A stretch of 64,000 nucleotides of DNA from ATX-6F1 sp943369485 (lineage in GTDB: Bacteria; Cyanobacteriota; Cyanobacteriia; PCC-6307; Cyanobiaceae). The first letter of the stretch is position 1. Every line of letters starts with the position of its first letter. Positions 27,006-35,019 of the stretch are shown piece after piece. The notes under the pieces are model-generated. The model had not been told where the DNA came from. It saw only the letters and a list, made by a program, of their open reading frames with translations, and ran no database searches. The DNA is taken from contig CALRNH020000012.1 of assembly GCA_943369485.1 (NCBI GenBank), forward strand, positions 43,471 to 107,470, given 5' to 3'. The position numbers were made by a program, and so were the translations under genes.

Positions 27006-29942
27006 TTGTTGCTGAAGCCCATGCTGAGCCGCCTGCGTCTTCATGTTGGCCTTTCGGTGCTGTTCGTGCCGGTGGTCCTAGCCACCGGCCTGGGCATCGC
27101 CATCAGCTCCTACCAGCGCACCTCCGGATTGTTGCTGGAGGCCAACAGTCGCCTGGTGAGATCGATCGCGAAGGCCACCAGCCTGGAGATGCAGCGATTC
27201 CTGGCGATCAGCGCCATCCAGAGCAACCTCAAGTCGCTGGAGGGCTTGGGCAGCCAAGGCAACCTGGCCAGCCGCCTGACCTATGCCCCGGCCCTGAGAA
27301 AAGCCCTGGATGAAACCCAGCTGGTGACGTCTTACTTCGTGGGCTACCCCAACGGTGATCGGTTCCAGATGCGCTACATCTGGGACGACCTGGATCGCAT
27401 CACGTTCCGATTACCGTCTGATGTCCAGTACGTCATCCAGAGCAATGAAAAGTCCCTCGGAGTCAACGGCACCAAGGTGTTGGCCTTCGACAAGAATCTC
27501 AAGCTGATTCGCAGCGAAGTCAGCCCTGAATTCTTCGCTTTCGACCCCCGCACCCGGCCCTGGTACAAGCAGGCGATCGCCTCCAGCGAGCCCATCGTCA
27601 CGCCGATCTACCGGTTCGCCTCCACCGGCCGCGCCGGCGTCACCCTGGCCCGCCGGGCGGGCGACACCGGGGCGGTGGTGGGGGCCGACCTGCGGCTGAG
27701 TTCCCTGAGCATCCTGTTGCAGAAGCAGAAGATCACTCCCGGCACCAAGCTGGCCCTGATCAACGCCAAGGGCACGGTGCTGGCCCTCGACGACCCCCAG
27801 CAGCTCACGCGCTCGGGAGACGCCCTCAAGAGTTCCCGGCTGGTGCATCAGCTCAAGGGGGTGGACGTGCCGGTGCTGGCGAAGCTCGGTGAGAATCTCG
27901 CCCCCTGGATCCAGGGTCTGAACTCGGCCGCTGTGGTGGAGCGTCAGGCCCGGATCGACGGGCTCAACTGGAGTGTGGTCATGGCACCGGCGGCCGAGGT
28001 GTCTGGCCTGAGGACCTACCTGGTGCTGGCGGTGCCCAACGATGAGCTGCTGGTCGGCGCCAAGACCCTGCAGCGCGATTCGATTCGCTCCACGCTGCTG
28101 GTGCTCCTGCTCACCCTGCCCCTGGTGGTCCTGATCGCCCGGCGGGTCACCAAGGCCCTGCGGAGTCTGTCGGAAGAGGCCGAAGCGGTGCGGAACTTCG
28201 ATTTCGATCGGCCGATGGCGGTGCGCTCGATCGTGCGCGAGGTCGATGACCTGGCCCTGACGATTGAGGCCATGAAAGCCACGATCCGCCGCTTCCTCTC
28301 GGTGAGTGCGGCGATCGCCGCCGAGCCCAACTTCGAGCGCCTCCTGGAGCGGATTCTCTCCGAATCAATCATCAACACCAAGGCCCGGGGCGGCGCCCTC
28401 TACCTCTCCGACAGCGAGGACCTTCAGCTCACTCCGGTCCAGGTGCAGGGGGCCGATCAGCAGCTCCTCGAGGTCAACCTGCCTCCCCTCTCCAGCCGCG
28501 ACCTGGGCCCGATGCTGGGCGAGGGCGGCGAGGTGATCACCGGTTCCATTTCCCCGGGCGGCTCAACGATGGAGCAGCAGCTGGCCGGCGCCCTCGGCCT
28601 GGCGGCAACCCCTTACCTGGCGGTGCCATTGGTCAGCCGCGAGCGAGACTTGCTGGGGCTGCTGCTGTTCTGGTTCGAGGAGACACCGGATGCCGCCCGG
28701 GTGGCCTTCACCAAGGCCTTCTCCGGCACCGCCGCGGTGACGCTCGAAACCCGGGATCTGATCCGCTCCCAGAAGGCCCTGTTCGAAGCCTTCATCGAGC
28801 TGATCGCCAACGCGATCGACGCCAAGAGCCCTTACACAGGCGGGCATTGCTACCGGGTGCCGGAAATCACCAAGATGCTGGCCGCGGCCGCGGTCGAAGC
28901 CAAAGACGGCCCCTTCAAAGACTTCCAACTCGATGAGGGCCAGTGGGAGACCGTTCATGTGGCCGCCTGGCTGCATGACTGCGGCAAGGTCACCACGCCG
29001 GAATTCGTGGTCGACAAGGCCACCAAGCTGGAAACCATCTACGACCGCATCCACGAAGTGCGCATGCGCTTCGAGGTGCTCAAGCGCGACGTGGAACTCA
29101 GCTACTGGGAGCAGCTGGCCGCCGGCGGCGATGCCACCGCCCTGGCCGCCGAGCGGGATGCGGCCCTCGCCCAGCTCGATGACGACTTCGCCTTCGTGGC
29201 CGAATGCAACCAAGGAGGTGAATTCATGGCTCCTGACCGCATCGAGCGGCTCCAGGCGATCGCCGCGCGCACCTGGCGGCGCACCCTTGATGACCGCCTG
29301 GGTGTTTCCACCGAGGAGCTGCTGCGCAAGCAACTGCAGCCGGCGGTACCCGTACCGGCCCTGGAGCCCCTGCTGGCGGACAAGCCCGAACACCGCATCG
29401 AGCGCCCCGCAGGCAGCAGCGCCATCGAGGCGGACAACCCCTACGGCTTCAAGGTGGACGCCCCGGAACTTCTCTATAACCGCGGTGAGGTCTACAACCT
29501 CTCGGTGGCCCGGGGCACCCTCTCGGCCGAGGAGCGCTTCAAGATCAACGAGCACATCATCCAGACGATCCGGATGCTCTCGACCCTGCCGTTCCCGCGG
29601 CACATGAGCCAGGTGGCGGAGATCGCCGGCGGCCACCACGAGACGATGATCGGCACCGGCTACCCCAAACGCCTCAAGCGCGAGGAGATGAGCGAGGTGG
29701 CGCGGATGATGGCGATCGCTGACATCTTCGAGGCCCTCACGGCGGTGGACCGCCCCTACAAGAAGGGCAAGACCCTGTCCCAGGCCCTCAAGATCATGAC
29801 CTTCATGAAAAAAGACCAGCACATCGACCCCGACCTGTTCGCCCTGTTCATCCGCTCCGGCGTCTACAAGCGCTACGCCGAGAAGTACCTCAAGCCCGAT
29901 CAGATCGACAGCGTCGATGAAGCGGCGGTGCTCGCGGCCTGA
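27006..29942 (+). CDS. dCache-HAMP-GAF-HD-GYP signalling protein with large insertion
   Basis: AGGAG at 26996-27000 supports a TTG start at 27006 (or 27009). The product has 978 residues. A membrane segment (about 14-36) precedes an extracellular dCache domain (about 40-345), a second membrane segment (364-378), HAMP (about 380-430) and GAF (about 445-585). The HD-GYP domain begins near H614, with H657-D658 in LHDCGKV and HHE (877-879) followed by GTGYP. The HD and HHE elements are about 220 residues apart, far more than the roughly 60-70 usual in this family. An Ala/Glu-rich insertion of roughly 130-150 residues is the cause. HD-GYP proteins degrade cyclic di-GMP; whether this variant does is open. 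Confidence 0.87.
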   Translation: MLLKPMLSRLRLHVGLSVLFVPVVLATGLGIAISSYQRTSGLLLEANSRLVRSIAKATSLEMQRFLAISAIQSNLKSLEGLGSQGNLASRLTYAPALRKALDETQLVTSYFVGYPNGDRFQMRYIWDDLDRITFRLPSDVQYVIQSNEKSLGVNGTKVLAFDKNLKLIRSEVSPEFFAFDPRTRPWYKQAIASSEPIVTPIYRFASTGRAGVTLARRAGDTGAVVGADLRLSSLSILLQKQKITPGTKLALINAKGTVLALDDPQQLTRSGDALKSSRLVHQLKGVDVPVLAKLGENLAPWIQGLNSAAVVERQARIDGLNWSVVMAPAAEVSGLRTYLVLAVPNDELLVGAKTLQRDSIRSTLLVLLLTLPLVVLIARRVTKALRSLSEEAEAVRNFDFDRPMAVRSIVREVDDLALTIEAMKATIRRFLSVSAAIAAEPNFERLLERILSESIINTKARGGALYLSDSEDLQLTPVQVQGADQQLLEVNLPPLSSRDLGPMLGEGGEVITGSISPGGSTMEQQLAGALGLAATPYLAVPLVSRERDLLGLLLFWFEETPDAARVAFTKAFSGTAAVTLETRDLIRSQKALFEAFIELIANAIDAKSPYTGGHCYRVPEITKMLAAAAVEAKDGPFKDFQLDEGQWETVHVAAWLHDCGKVTTPEFVVDKATKLETIYDRIHEVRMRFEVLKRDVELSYWEQLAAGGDATALAAERDAALAQLDDDFAFVAECNQGGEFMAPDRIERLQAIAARTWRRTLDDRLGVSTEELLRKQLQPAVPVPALEPLLADKPEHRIERPAGSSAIEADNPYGFKVDAPELLYNRGEVYNLSVARGTLSAEERFKINEHIIQTIRMLSTLPFPRHMSQVAEIAGGHHETMIGTGYPKRLKREEMSEVARMMAIADIFEALTAVDRPYKKGKTLSQALKIMTFMKKDQHIDPDLFALFIRSGVYKRYAEKYLKPDQIDSVDEAAVLAA

Positions 29943-30430
29943 ACCTGCGGGGTTGCCTCGGCGAGCCGATCAGGGAAGAGCACGCCATCGAGGTGGTCCA
30001 CCTCGTGCTGCACCACCCGGGCGTGGAAGCCCTCCACCTCCCGCTCGATCAGCCGACCCTGGCCATCGAAACCGTGGTAGCGGATGCGCGCCCAACGGCT
30101 CACGGGCGCCCGCCGATCGGGAACGCTCAGGCAACCCTCCTCGCGGATGTCGAGTGCCTCCCCCAGCGGCGTGATCACCGGATTGATCAGCACCGTTTCC
30201 GGAATCGGCGGCGCCTCCGGGTAGCGGCGGTTGAAGGTGATTCCGAAGATCACCACCCTCAGATTCACATCAATCTGGGGGGCCGCCAGACCGGCTCCGT
30301 CGGCGGCGGCCATGGTGTCGCGAAGGTCGTCGATCAGCGCCTTGATCTCAGCGCTGGGAAACGACTGCACCGGTTCGGCCACTCGCCGCAGGCGCGGGTC
30401 CCCCTCCAGCAGGATCGTGCGAACGGCCAT
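29900..30430 (-). CDS. def: peptide deformylase
   Basis: The 176-residue protein carries all three family motifs: GAGLAAPQI (45-53), EEGCLSVP with metal ligand C100, and QHEVDHLDG with H142, E143 and H146. It removes the formyl group from the N-terminal Met of new proteins, with Fe2+ or Zn2+ as metal. The ATG at 30430 lies in the first coding triplets of the conserved opening AVRTILLEGDPRLR. Its 3' end overlaps the convergent HD-GYP gene by 43 bases. Confidence 0.95.
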   Translation of the reverse strand: MAVRTILLEGDPRLRRVAEPVQSFPSAEIKALIDDLRDTMAAADGAGLAAPQIDVNLRVVIFGITFNRRYPEAPPIPETVLINPVITPLGEALDIREEGCLSVPDRRAPVSRWARIRYHGFDGQGRLIEREVEGFHARVVQHEVDHLDGVLFPDRLAEATPQVQAASTAASSTLSI

Positions 30431-30481
30431 GGTTGTTGCTTAGTAGTTGTTACCTAGTGATGGGTGATCAGTGGGGTGGTC

Positions 30482-31987
30482 TCAACCGTTCATCGCCCCA
30501 GCCTGAAGCTCCTGGGCGGCCCGCACCAACCGCTCGGTGGTGGCGGCATGGAGGCAGGCCGCCTCCTCGGGGCTGCGGGCGATGCTCGTGAGCCCCAGTT
30601 TGCCGAATTCCGACAGGCACCCGAGCAGGTGGAACACACTTCCCCTGAGCTCCGCAGGGTCGTAGAGCAGGCCCGCCTCGCAGGCGATGTCGATCAGATC
30701 GATCGGCAGCAGACCCTTCAGACGCGGATCGCAGAAGTTGTCGGTGGCCTCATAGAACAGGGGCAGGCCCGTGGGCGCGTGAAACAGTCCGCTGCCGGGA
30801 TCGAGCCCGCCGTTGGTGGAGGAACGCAGGGCCAGGAAGGGGTGGGTGGTGCCCCCCTGGCGCAGGTTCACCTCGATCGCCTGCAGGTCCCAGACCCCGT
30901 CCAGCCGGCGGGCGATGAAATCGACGGCGTAGCGCCCCAGGGCACCCTCGGAGGCCAGCGCCTCCCCCACCACCCGGCCGTGGCGTTCGAGCTCGGCGCG
31001 GTAGGCGTCATCGGCGGGAAAGCGGCAGCCCAGGTAGGTCTGGCCGCTGGCTCCCCCCAGCACCTGCTCGTGGGTGGAGAGCACCTCCACCGTGCCGTCG
31101 GGGTGGATCGTGCCCTGCACGCTCGGGGAATTGATCGCTTCGCCCCCCTGCAACCAGGCCTCCACCAGCGCCCCCTGCTCGACCAGCAGCTCGAGCCACT
31201 CCGGCGGCGGCATCGGCAGATCCTCCAGGGCCAGACGCAGCAGGCGGCGCCTGGCCTCGGCCGATCGCCCAGCCAAAGCCAGGGGGGCCAGATCCAGACA
31301 GGCATTGCCCTCGCCGCTGAAACCCTCGTTGAGCTTCACCACCACCCGCTCCAGCTCCGGGTGGGCCTCCCACAGCTGGGCGGTTGAATCCGCCAGGGCG
31401 TCGAGGTCGTGCACCAACTCGCTGCCCGGGGGGTGGGGCACACCGCAGCGGGCGAACAGCTGCCGGCCGCCGCGTTTGCTGCCCCAGTGGGCCAGGGCCG
31501 GGTCGGTGCCCAGCACGGGAATCTGCAGCCGCTCGGAGAGCTCCTGTTCCAGCGCCGTGACCATGAAGCAGCTCATCACGCAGCGCTCGGGCCGCAGTTG
31601 CTCACGGATGCGCCGCAGCAACACCGGCCGCTCCAGCAGCTTGGCGGTGAGGGGTCGGCTGGAGGCATCGCCGGTGTCGAACAACTGAAGACGGCGGCGG
31701 GCATGGGCAGCGGGCATGCCGGGCAGCAGCTCCAGCACCGCCTCCACCACCAGCTCGCTCAGCTGGGTGCTGCTCAGGTAGGTGAGGCGCGTCTGCGGAT
31801 GGCGCAGGCGCATCAACTCGAACAGCTGGCGCTCCTCGTAGTGATGGACGCCACTCACCAGGGCCAGCTCCCGGGGCTCGAAGGACAGCGACGGCACCAC
31901 GAGCAGATCGCTGGCGTCGTCATCCCCCCCCCGCTGCGGCAAGCGCTGACGCAGCTGCTGCTGGAGTTCCTGGAAGTTCAGGGCCAT
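30482..31987 (-). CDS. ATP-grasp ligase, PGM1-like
   Basis: The 501-residue protein opens with LLVVPSLSFEPRELALVSGV and HHYEERQLFELMRLR, which I recognise from PGM1-related peptide ligases. The ATP-grasp core follows: GTDPALAHWGSKRGGRQLF, VVVKLNEGFSGEGNA (the glycine loop), and the metal-binding end DLQAIEVNLRQGGTTHPF. The C-terminal 120 residues fit the PGM1 C-terminal type. PGM1 in Streptomyces joins a nonproteinogenic amino acid to a peptide. The substrate here is unknown. The cupin gene 30 bases upstream, on the same strand, may be co-transcribed. A run of nine G (coding strand, 31924-31932) near codon 20 could be prone to slippage. Confidence 0.7.
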   Translation of the reverse strand: MALNFQELQQQLRQRLPQRGGDDDASDLLVVPSLSFEPRELALVSGVHHYEERQLFELMRLRHPQTRLTYLSSTQLSELVVEAVLELLPGMPAAHARRRLQLFDTGDASSRPLTAKLLERPVLLRRIREQLRPERCVMSCFMVTALEQELSERLQIPVLGTDPALAHWGSKRGGRQLFARCGVPHPPGSELVHDLDALADSTAQLWEAHPELERVVVKLNEGFSGEGNACLDLAPLALAGRSAEARRRLLRLALEDLPMPPPEWLELLVEQGALVEAWLQGGEAINSPSVQGTIHPDGTVEVLSTHEQVLGGASGQTYLGCRFPADDAYRAELERHGRVVGEALASEGALGRYAVDFIARRLDGVWDLQAIEVNLRQGGTTHPFLALRSSTNGGLDPGSGLFHAPTGLPLFYEATDNFCDPRLKGLLPIDLIDIACEAGLLYDPAELRGSVFHLLGCLSEFGKLGLTSIARSPEEAACLHAATTERLVRAAQELQAGAMNG

Positions 31988-32017
31988 TCGAACGCCTGCG
32001 AAGGGCCCGTGATTCCA

Positions 32018-32452
32018 TCATTCCTCAGGGGCGCCGCACTCGCGCATCAGCTGCCGCCATTGACCCATCATTGGCGCCGGCACCCGCCGAGGAAGGTAAT
32101 CGCGCGGATCAGCGGGCCCATGGCGCAGCACGGCGTTGACCACCATCGCCGATCGGCGTCCGACGTTGATGGCGCCGTGGGGAACACCCGGGGGGATGCG
32201 CACCAGCTTGGGCTCGTCCTCCCGAAGGGTGATGCGTTGCAGGCGGCGACCCTGGAGCACCACCAGGTCGAGGGAGCCCCGCAGCAGGATGATCTGATCG
32301 GTCTGGAGGCGGTGACAGAACAATTCGCAGCGCTGGTCGGGGGCCAGTTCGGCGATCTGGGTCGCATCACTGGGCTGGGGGTGGCAGAAGAAGGTGCGGC
32401 CGGCAACGGTCCCTTCCAGGGGCAGCACCTCAACGTGACGGGCCAGGGCCAT
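32018..32452 (-). CDS. RmlC-like cupin protein
   Basis: The ATG at 32452 gives 144 residues; an upstream GTG at 32494 would add 14. The protein is a single beta-barrel of the RmlC-like cupin type: HRLQTDQIILLRGSLDLVVL, RIPPGVPHGAINVG. The second His-containing motif is partial. It could be an epimerase-like or sugar-binding protein, but catalytic His and Tyr of RmlC are not evident. It precedes the PGM1-like ligase by 30 bases, which suggests a joint role that I cannot name. Confidence 0.65.
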   Translation of the reverse strand: MALARHVEVLPLEGTVAGRTFFCHPQPSDATQIAELAPDQRCELFCHRLQTDQIILLRGSLDLVVLQGRRLQRITLREDEPKLVRIPPGVPHGAINVGRRSAMVVNAVLRHGPADPRDYLPRRVPAPMMGQWRQLMRECGAPEE

Positions 32453-32624
32453 GGGGTTTTCTCGAGATATTTGAAGATTCGCGACGAAAACCACGGGCTG
32501 TCGGCTTGCTTGCTACCGAATGCCCTTGCTGTCAGCGATTGCTCAAGCCCTTGCCTCCTGGGATGACACGCTCAATAGCAGGCTGAGCGGATAGCTTCGC
32601 TCCAGCGACAGATCCAGGACTCCC

Positions 32625-33638
32625 GTGCGCCGGCCTTCCCCCTTTCCCTGGCTGCTCACCGTCTGTGGCGGTGCCCTTGTGCTGGCCCTGGCGATCGTGC
32701 TGCGCAACCCACCAGGCGCCAGCGACCTGGCCCTCGCGGCCACACCAGCAGCCACCCCGGCGGCCAGCGCCACTAAGGCAGCCCAGGCCACGGCCCCCGA
32801 GGCTAAAGGCAACCCCGCCAGCCGCGCCTACCCCCAGCTGCCCGCCGAGCCCGTCGCCCTGGCCGCCCTGTTCAGCCAGGTGGAGGAGGCGCTGCGCTCG
32901 CCGGCCACGGACCCGGCCGAGCTGCCGGCCCTGGGCCACCAGGAGCAGGTCATCATCCGGCGGCTGGCCCGCCGGCCCGAACTGGCGGCGGCGGTGCGGA
33001 AGGAACTGCCCCAGCGCTGGTGGAGCGTGCTGGACCTGCACCTGGCGGCCCGGCGGGAGTTTGTGGCAATGCAGGCGGGGCGGCCCGGCTCCGCCACCGT
33101 GCCGGCCTGGCGGATCATCCCGCCCGAGCCCGCCGAGGCCCTGCTGGGTTACTACCGCAAGGCCCAGGCGGCCACGGGCATCCCCTGGGAGGTGCTGGCG
33201 GCGATCAACCTGGTGGAAACCGGCATGGGTCGCATCGATGGGGTGTCGGTGGCCGATGCCCGTGGCCCGATGCAGTTCCTGCCCTCCACCTGGGCGGAGC
33301 GCGGCATCGGACGCGGCGACATCCGCGATCCCCACGACGCCATTCAGGCCGCGGCCCGCTATCTGGTGCGCCGGGGCGGCCTCAAGGACATCCGCAAGGG
33401 GCTGTGGGGCTACAACAACAGCGACCACTACGTGCGCGGCGTGCTCGCCTACGCCGCCCTGCTGAGGCAGGACCCCACCGCCTTCAACGGCCTCTACCAC
33501 TGGGAGATCCACTTCATCTCCAACGCCGGCGACCTCTGGCTGCCGGTGGGCTACGAGCAGCGCCAGCGCCTGCCCGTTCAGGCCTATCTCAAGCAGGCAC
33601 CCGGAAGCGCTCCACCCCAGGGACCCCTGGGGGGTTGA
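32625..33638 (+). CDS. lytic murein transglycosylase (SLT/MltB-like)
   Basis: The GTG start at 32625 gives 337 residues with an N-terminal membrane anchor or signal (WLLTVCGGALVLALAIVL) and an Ala/Pro-rich linker. The catalytic part contains AAINLVETGMGRIDG with likely catalytic E198, then ARGPMQFLPSTWAERG and a repeat-type AARYLVRRGG, followed by GLWGYNNSDHYV. These enzymes cleave the MurNAc-GlcNAc bond to give 1,6-anhydro ends in the periplasm. The gene is divergent from the cupin gene and convergent with the next gene, 16 bases away. Confidence 0.87.
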   Translation: MRRPSPFPWLLTVCGGALVLALAIVLRNPPGASDLALAATPAATPAASATKAAQATAPEAKGNPASRAYPQLPAEPVALAALFSQVEEALRSPATDPAELPALGHQEQVIIRRLARRPELAAAVRKELPQRWWSVLDLHLAARREFVAMQAGRPGSATVPAWRIIPPEPAEALLGYYRKAQAATGIPWEVLAAINLVETGMGRIDGVSVADARGPMQFLPSTWAERGIGRGDIRDPHDAIQAAARYLVRRGGLKDIRKGLWGYNNSDHYVRGVLAYAALLRQDPTAFNGLYHWEIHFISNAGDLWLPVGYEQRQRLPVQAYLKQAPGSAPPQGPLGG

Positions 33639-33654
33639 GCCGACCGATCGCCGC

Positions 33655-34191
33655 TCAGGGGCGCGGTTGGCGCCATTCCTCGATCATCGTCACGTGCCGG
33701 TAGACGCCGTCTTCGTAGAGCTGGGTGGTGCGCACCCGCTGGTCATCGGAAACCAGGGTGATGATCTCGTTGTAATGGGTGCGCACCCCGCGCAGGCTGC
33801 GGCTGCCGCAGTAGACGAGCACGTGGTCGCTGATCGCCCAGGCAATGCCTGAAAAGGCGGTGGCCCGCTCCCCCGCCAGGGTGACCACCTCATCGGTGAG
33901 CGGAAACACCAACTTGGTGTCGACGAAGTGGCCGTGGTAGCGGGCCACGACCTGCTGGGGCGTGTCGATGCGCACGGTGTTGGTCTGGACGTAGCGGTCG
34001 TCCTCGATCGCGATCTCCACCCGCACCCGGTCGGTGTCGATGCAGTGGCCTGCGGTGTCGATGCGACGGGCGGTTCCCTCCCAGAGGGCGCCATGCCGAT
34101 GGAAGACCAGCGGCACCCCCCAGCGATCGAGAGTGATGGGGGGAATGGCTTCGAAGCTGGGCTGGAAGGGACCCTCAGGGTGGGTGGACAT
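33655..34191 (-). CDS. conserved protein, possible calycin/lipocalin-like fold
   Basis: The ATG at 34191 gives 178 residues. The sequence alternates short beta-type segments: WEGTARRIDTAGHCIDTD, IAIEDDRYVQTNTVRI, THYNEIITLVSDDQRVRTTQ and YEDGVYRHVTMIEE. This pattern suggests a beta-barrel binding protein of the type often conserved in cyanobacteria. No catalytic residues are evident, and I do not recognise a named family. No membrane segment or signal peptide is visible, so it is probably cytoplasmic. Confidence 0.6.
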   Translation of the reverse strand: MSTHPEGPFQPSFEAIPPITLDRWGVPLVFHRHGALWEGTARRIDTAGHCIDTDRVRVEIAIEDDRYVQTNTVRIDTPQQVVARYHGHFVDTKLVFPLTDEVVTLAGERATAFSGIAWAISDHVLVYCGSRSLRGVRTHYNEIITLVSDDQRVRTTQLYEDGVYRHVTMIEEWRQPRP

Positions 34192-34343
34192 CGGCGGCAG
34201 CGAACGATGGGGCGGCAGTCTCAAGGCTGCGCGGATCGTCACCAACTCTGCTGCCAAGCGCCCGGGCCAGACGACGAACCCACCAGCTCCATTCAGCCGC
34301 TGGTGCCCTTCCTACGCTGGGCGCAGGGATCCGCAACGGGGCC

Positions 34344-34838
34344 ATGCTGTCCGATTTCCACACCGCCCTGGCCGTCGCCAAGGGCCTTGGTCTGCTGCCC
34401 AGGGACAGCCAACCGGACGAGACCAACAGCGGACACACCGCGGATGGCTACGTGCTCCGCGATGCCCATGGGTCGGAGCTCTGCCAGGTCTCCCTGGAGG
34501 CCCTTCGCTCCTGGATGCCGTCGGAGGGGATCGACCACCCACTCAGCATCGAGGCCATCATCGGCGCCCCCACCGGTGAGCGCTGGGAGTATTGCTTTCT
34601 GCTGGTCGAATTCGCCCCGCAGGAGCGCGGTTCGGTGCTGGAACGGGTGCTGATCAACGGCCAGGCGATCTCCACCAGCTCCAGCGACGGTCCGTTGCCC
34701 ACCGCCCAGTTCCACGAGCTGCTCAACCTGATGGGGGATCGGGGCTGGGAGCTGGCGACCAGCGCCTTGCGCACCATCGACGACCGGGGCTTCGGCCGCA
34801 GCTACTCCCTGATCTTCAAGCGCCGCGCCATTGACTGA
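34344..34838 (+). CDS. conserved protein with C-terminal DUF4177-like domain
   Basis: The ATG at 34344 gives 164 residues. The C-terminal half (about 79-160) contains WEYCFLLVEF, then FHELLNLMGDRGWELATSAL and YSLIFKRR, which fits the small DUF4177-type domain (an EY strand, a helix with LN..G..GWEL, and a final FKR strand). The N-terminal half is not recognised. The gene stands alone between a divergent and a convergent neighbour. Function is unknown. Confidence 0.6.
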   Translation: MLSDFHTALAVAKGLGLLPRDSQPDETNSGHTADGYVLRDAHGSELCQVSLEALRSWMPSEGIDHPLSIEAIIGAPTGERWEYCFLLVEFAPQERGSVLERVLINGQAISTSSSDGPLPTAQFHELLNLMGDRGWELATSALRTIDDRGFGRSYSLIFKRRAID

Positions 34839-34921
34839 ACGTCCGCCCCCGACTTCAAGCCCCTACCGTCAAGCACCCATGGGCCACCGCCACGGCACCA
34901 GCAACCAGACCTCGACTGAGA

Positions 34922-34942
34922 GCGGCGCTCCTGAAGCGCCGC
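34922..34942. promoter_or_regulatory. perfect stem-loop between convergent genes
   Basis: GCGGCGCT (34922-34929) and AGCGCCGC (34935-34942) form a perfect 8-base-pair stem with a five-base loop, in the gap between the DUF4177-like gene (plus) and the 7TM-HD gene (minus). No T-run follows on either strand, so it may be a weak two-way terminator or an mRNA 3'-end stabiliser. Confidence 0.5.
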
Positions 34943-35019
34943 GATGAGGTCGAACCAATGCACTACCCAGCGCATCCCCGAGCCGTACTGATCTCCATCG
35001 TTTGGACCGGCCAGGGGGC

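Noticed and set aside
28563..29822. Minus-strand open frame of 419 codons
   Set aside because: It is a shadow of the HD-GYP gene, whose motifs lie on the plus strand.
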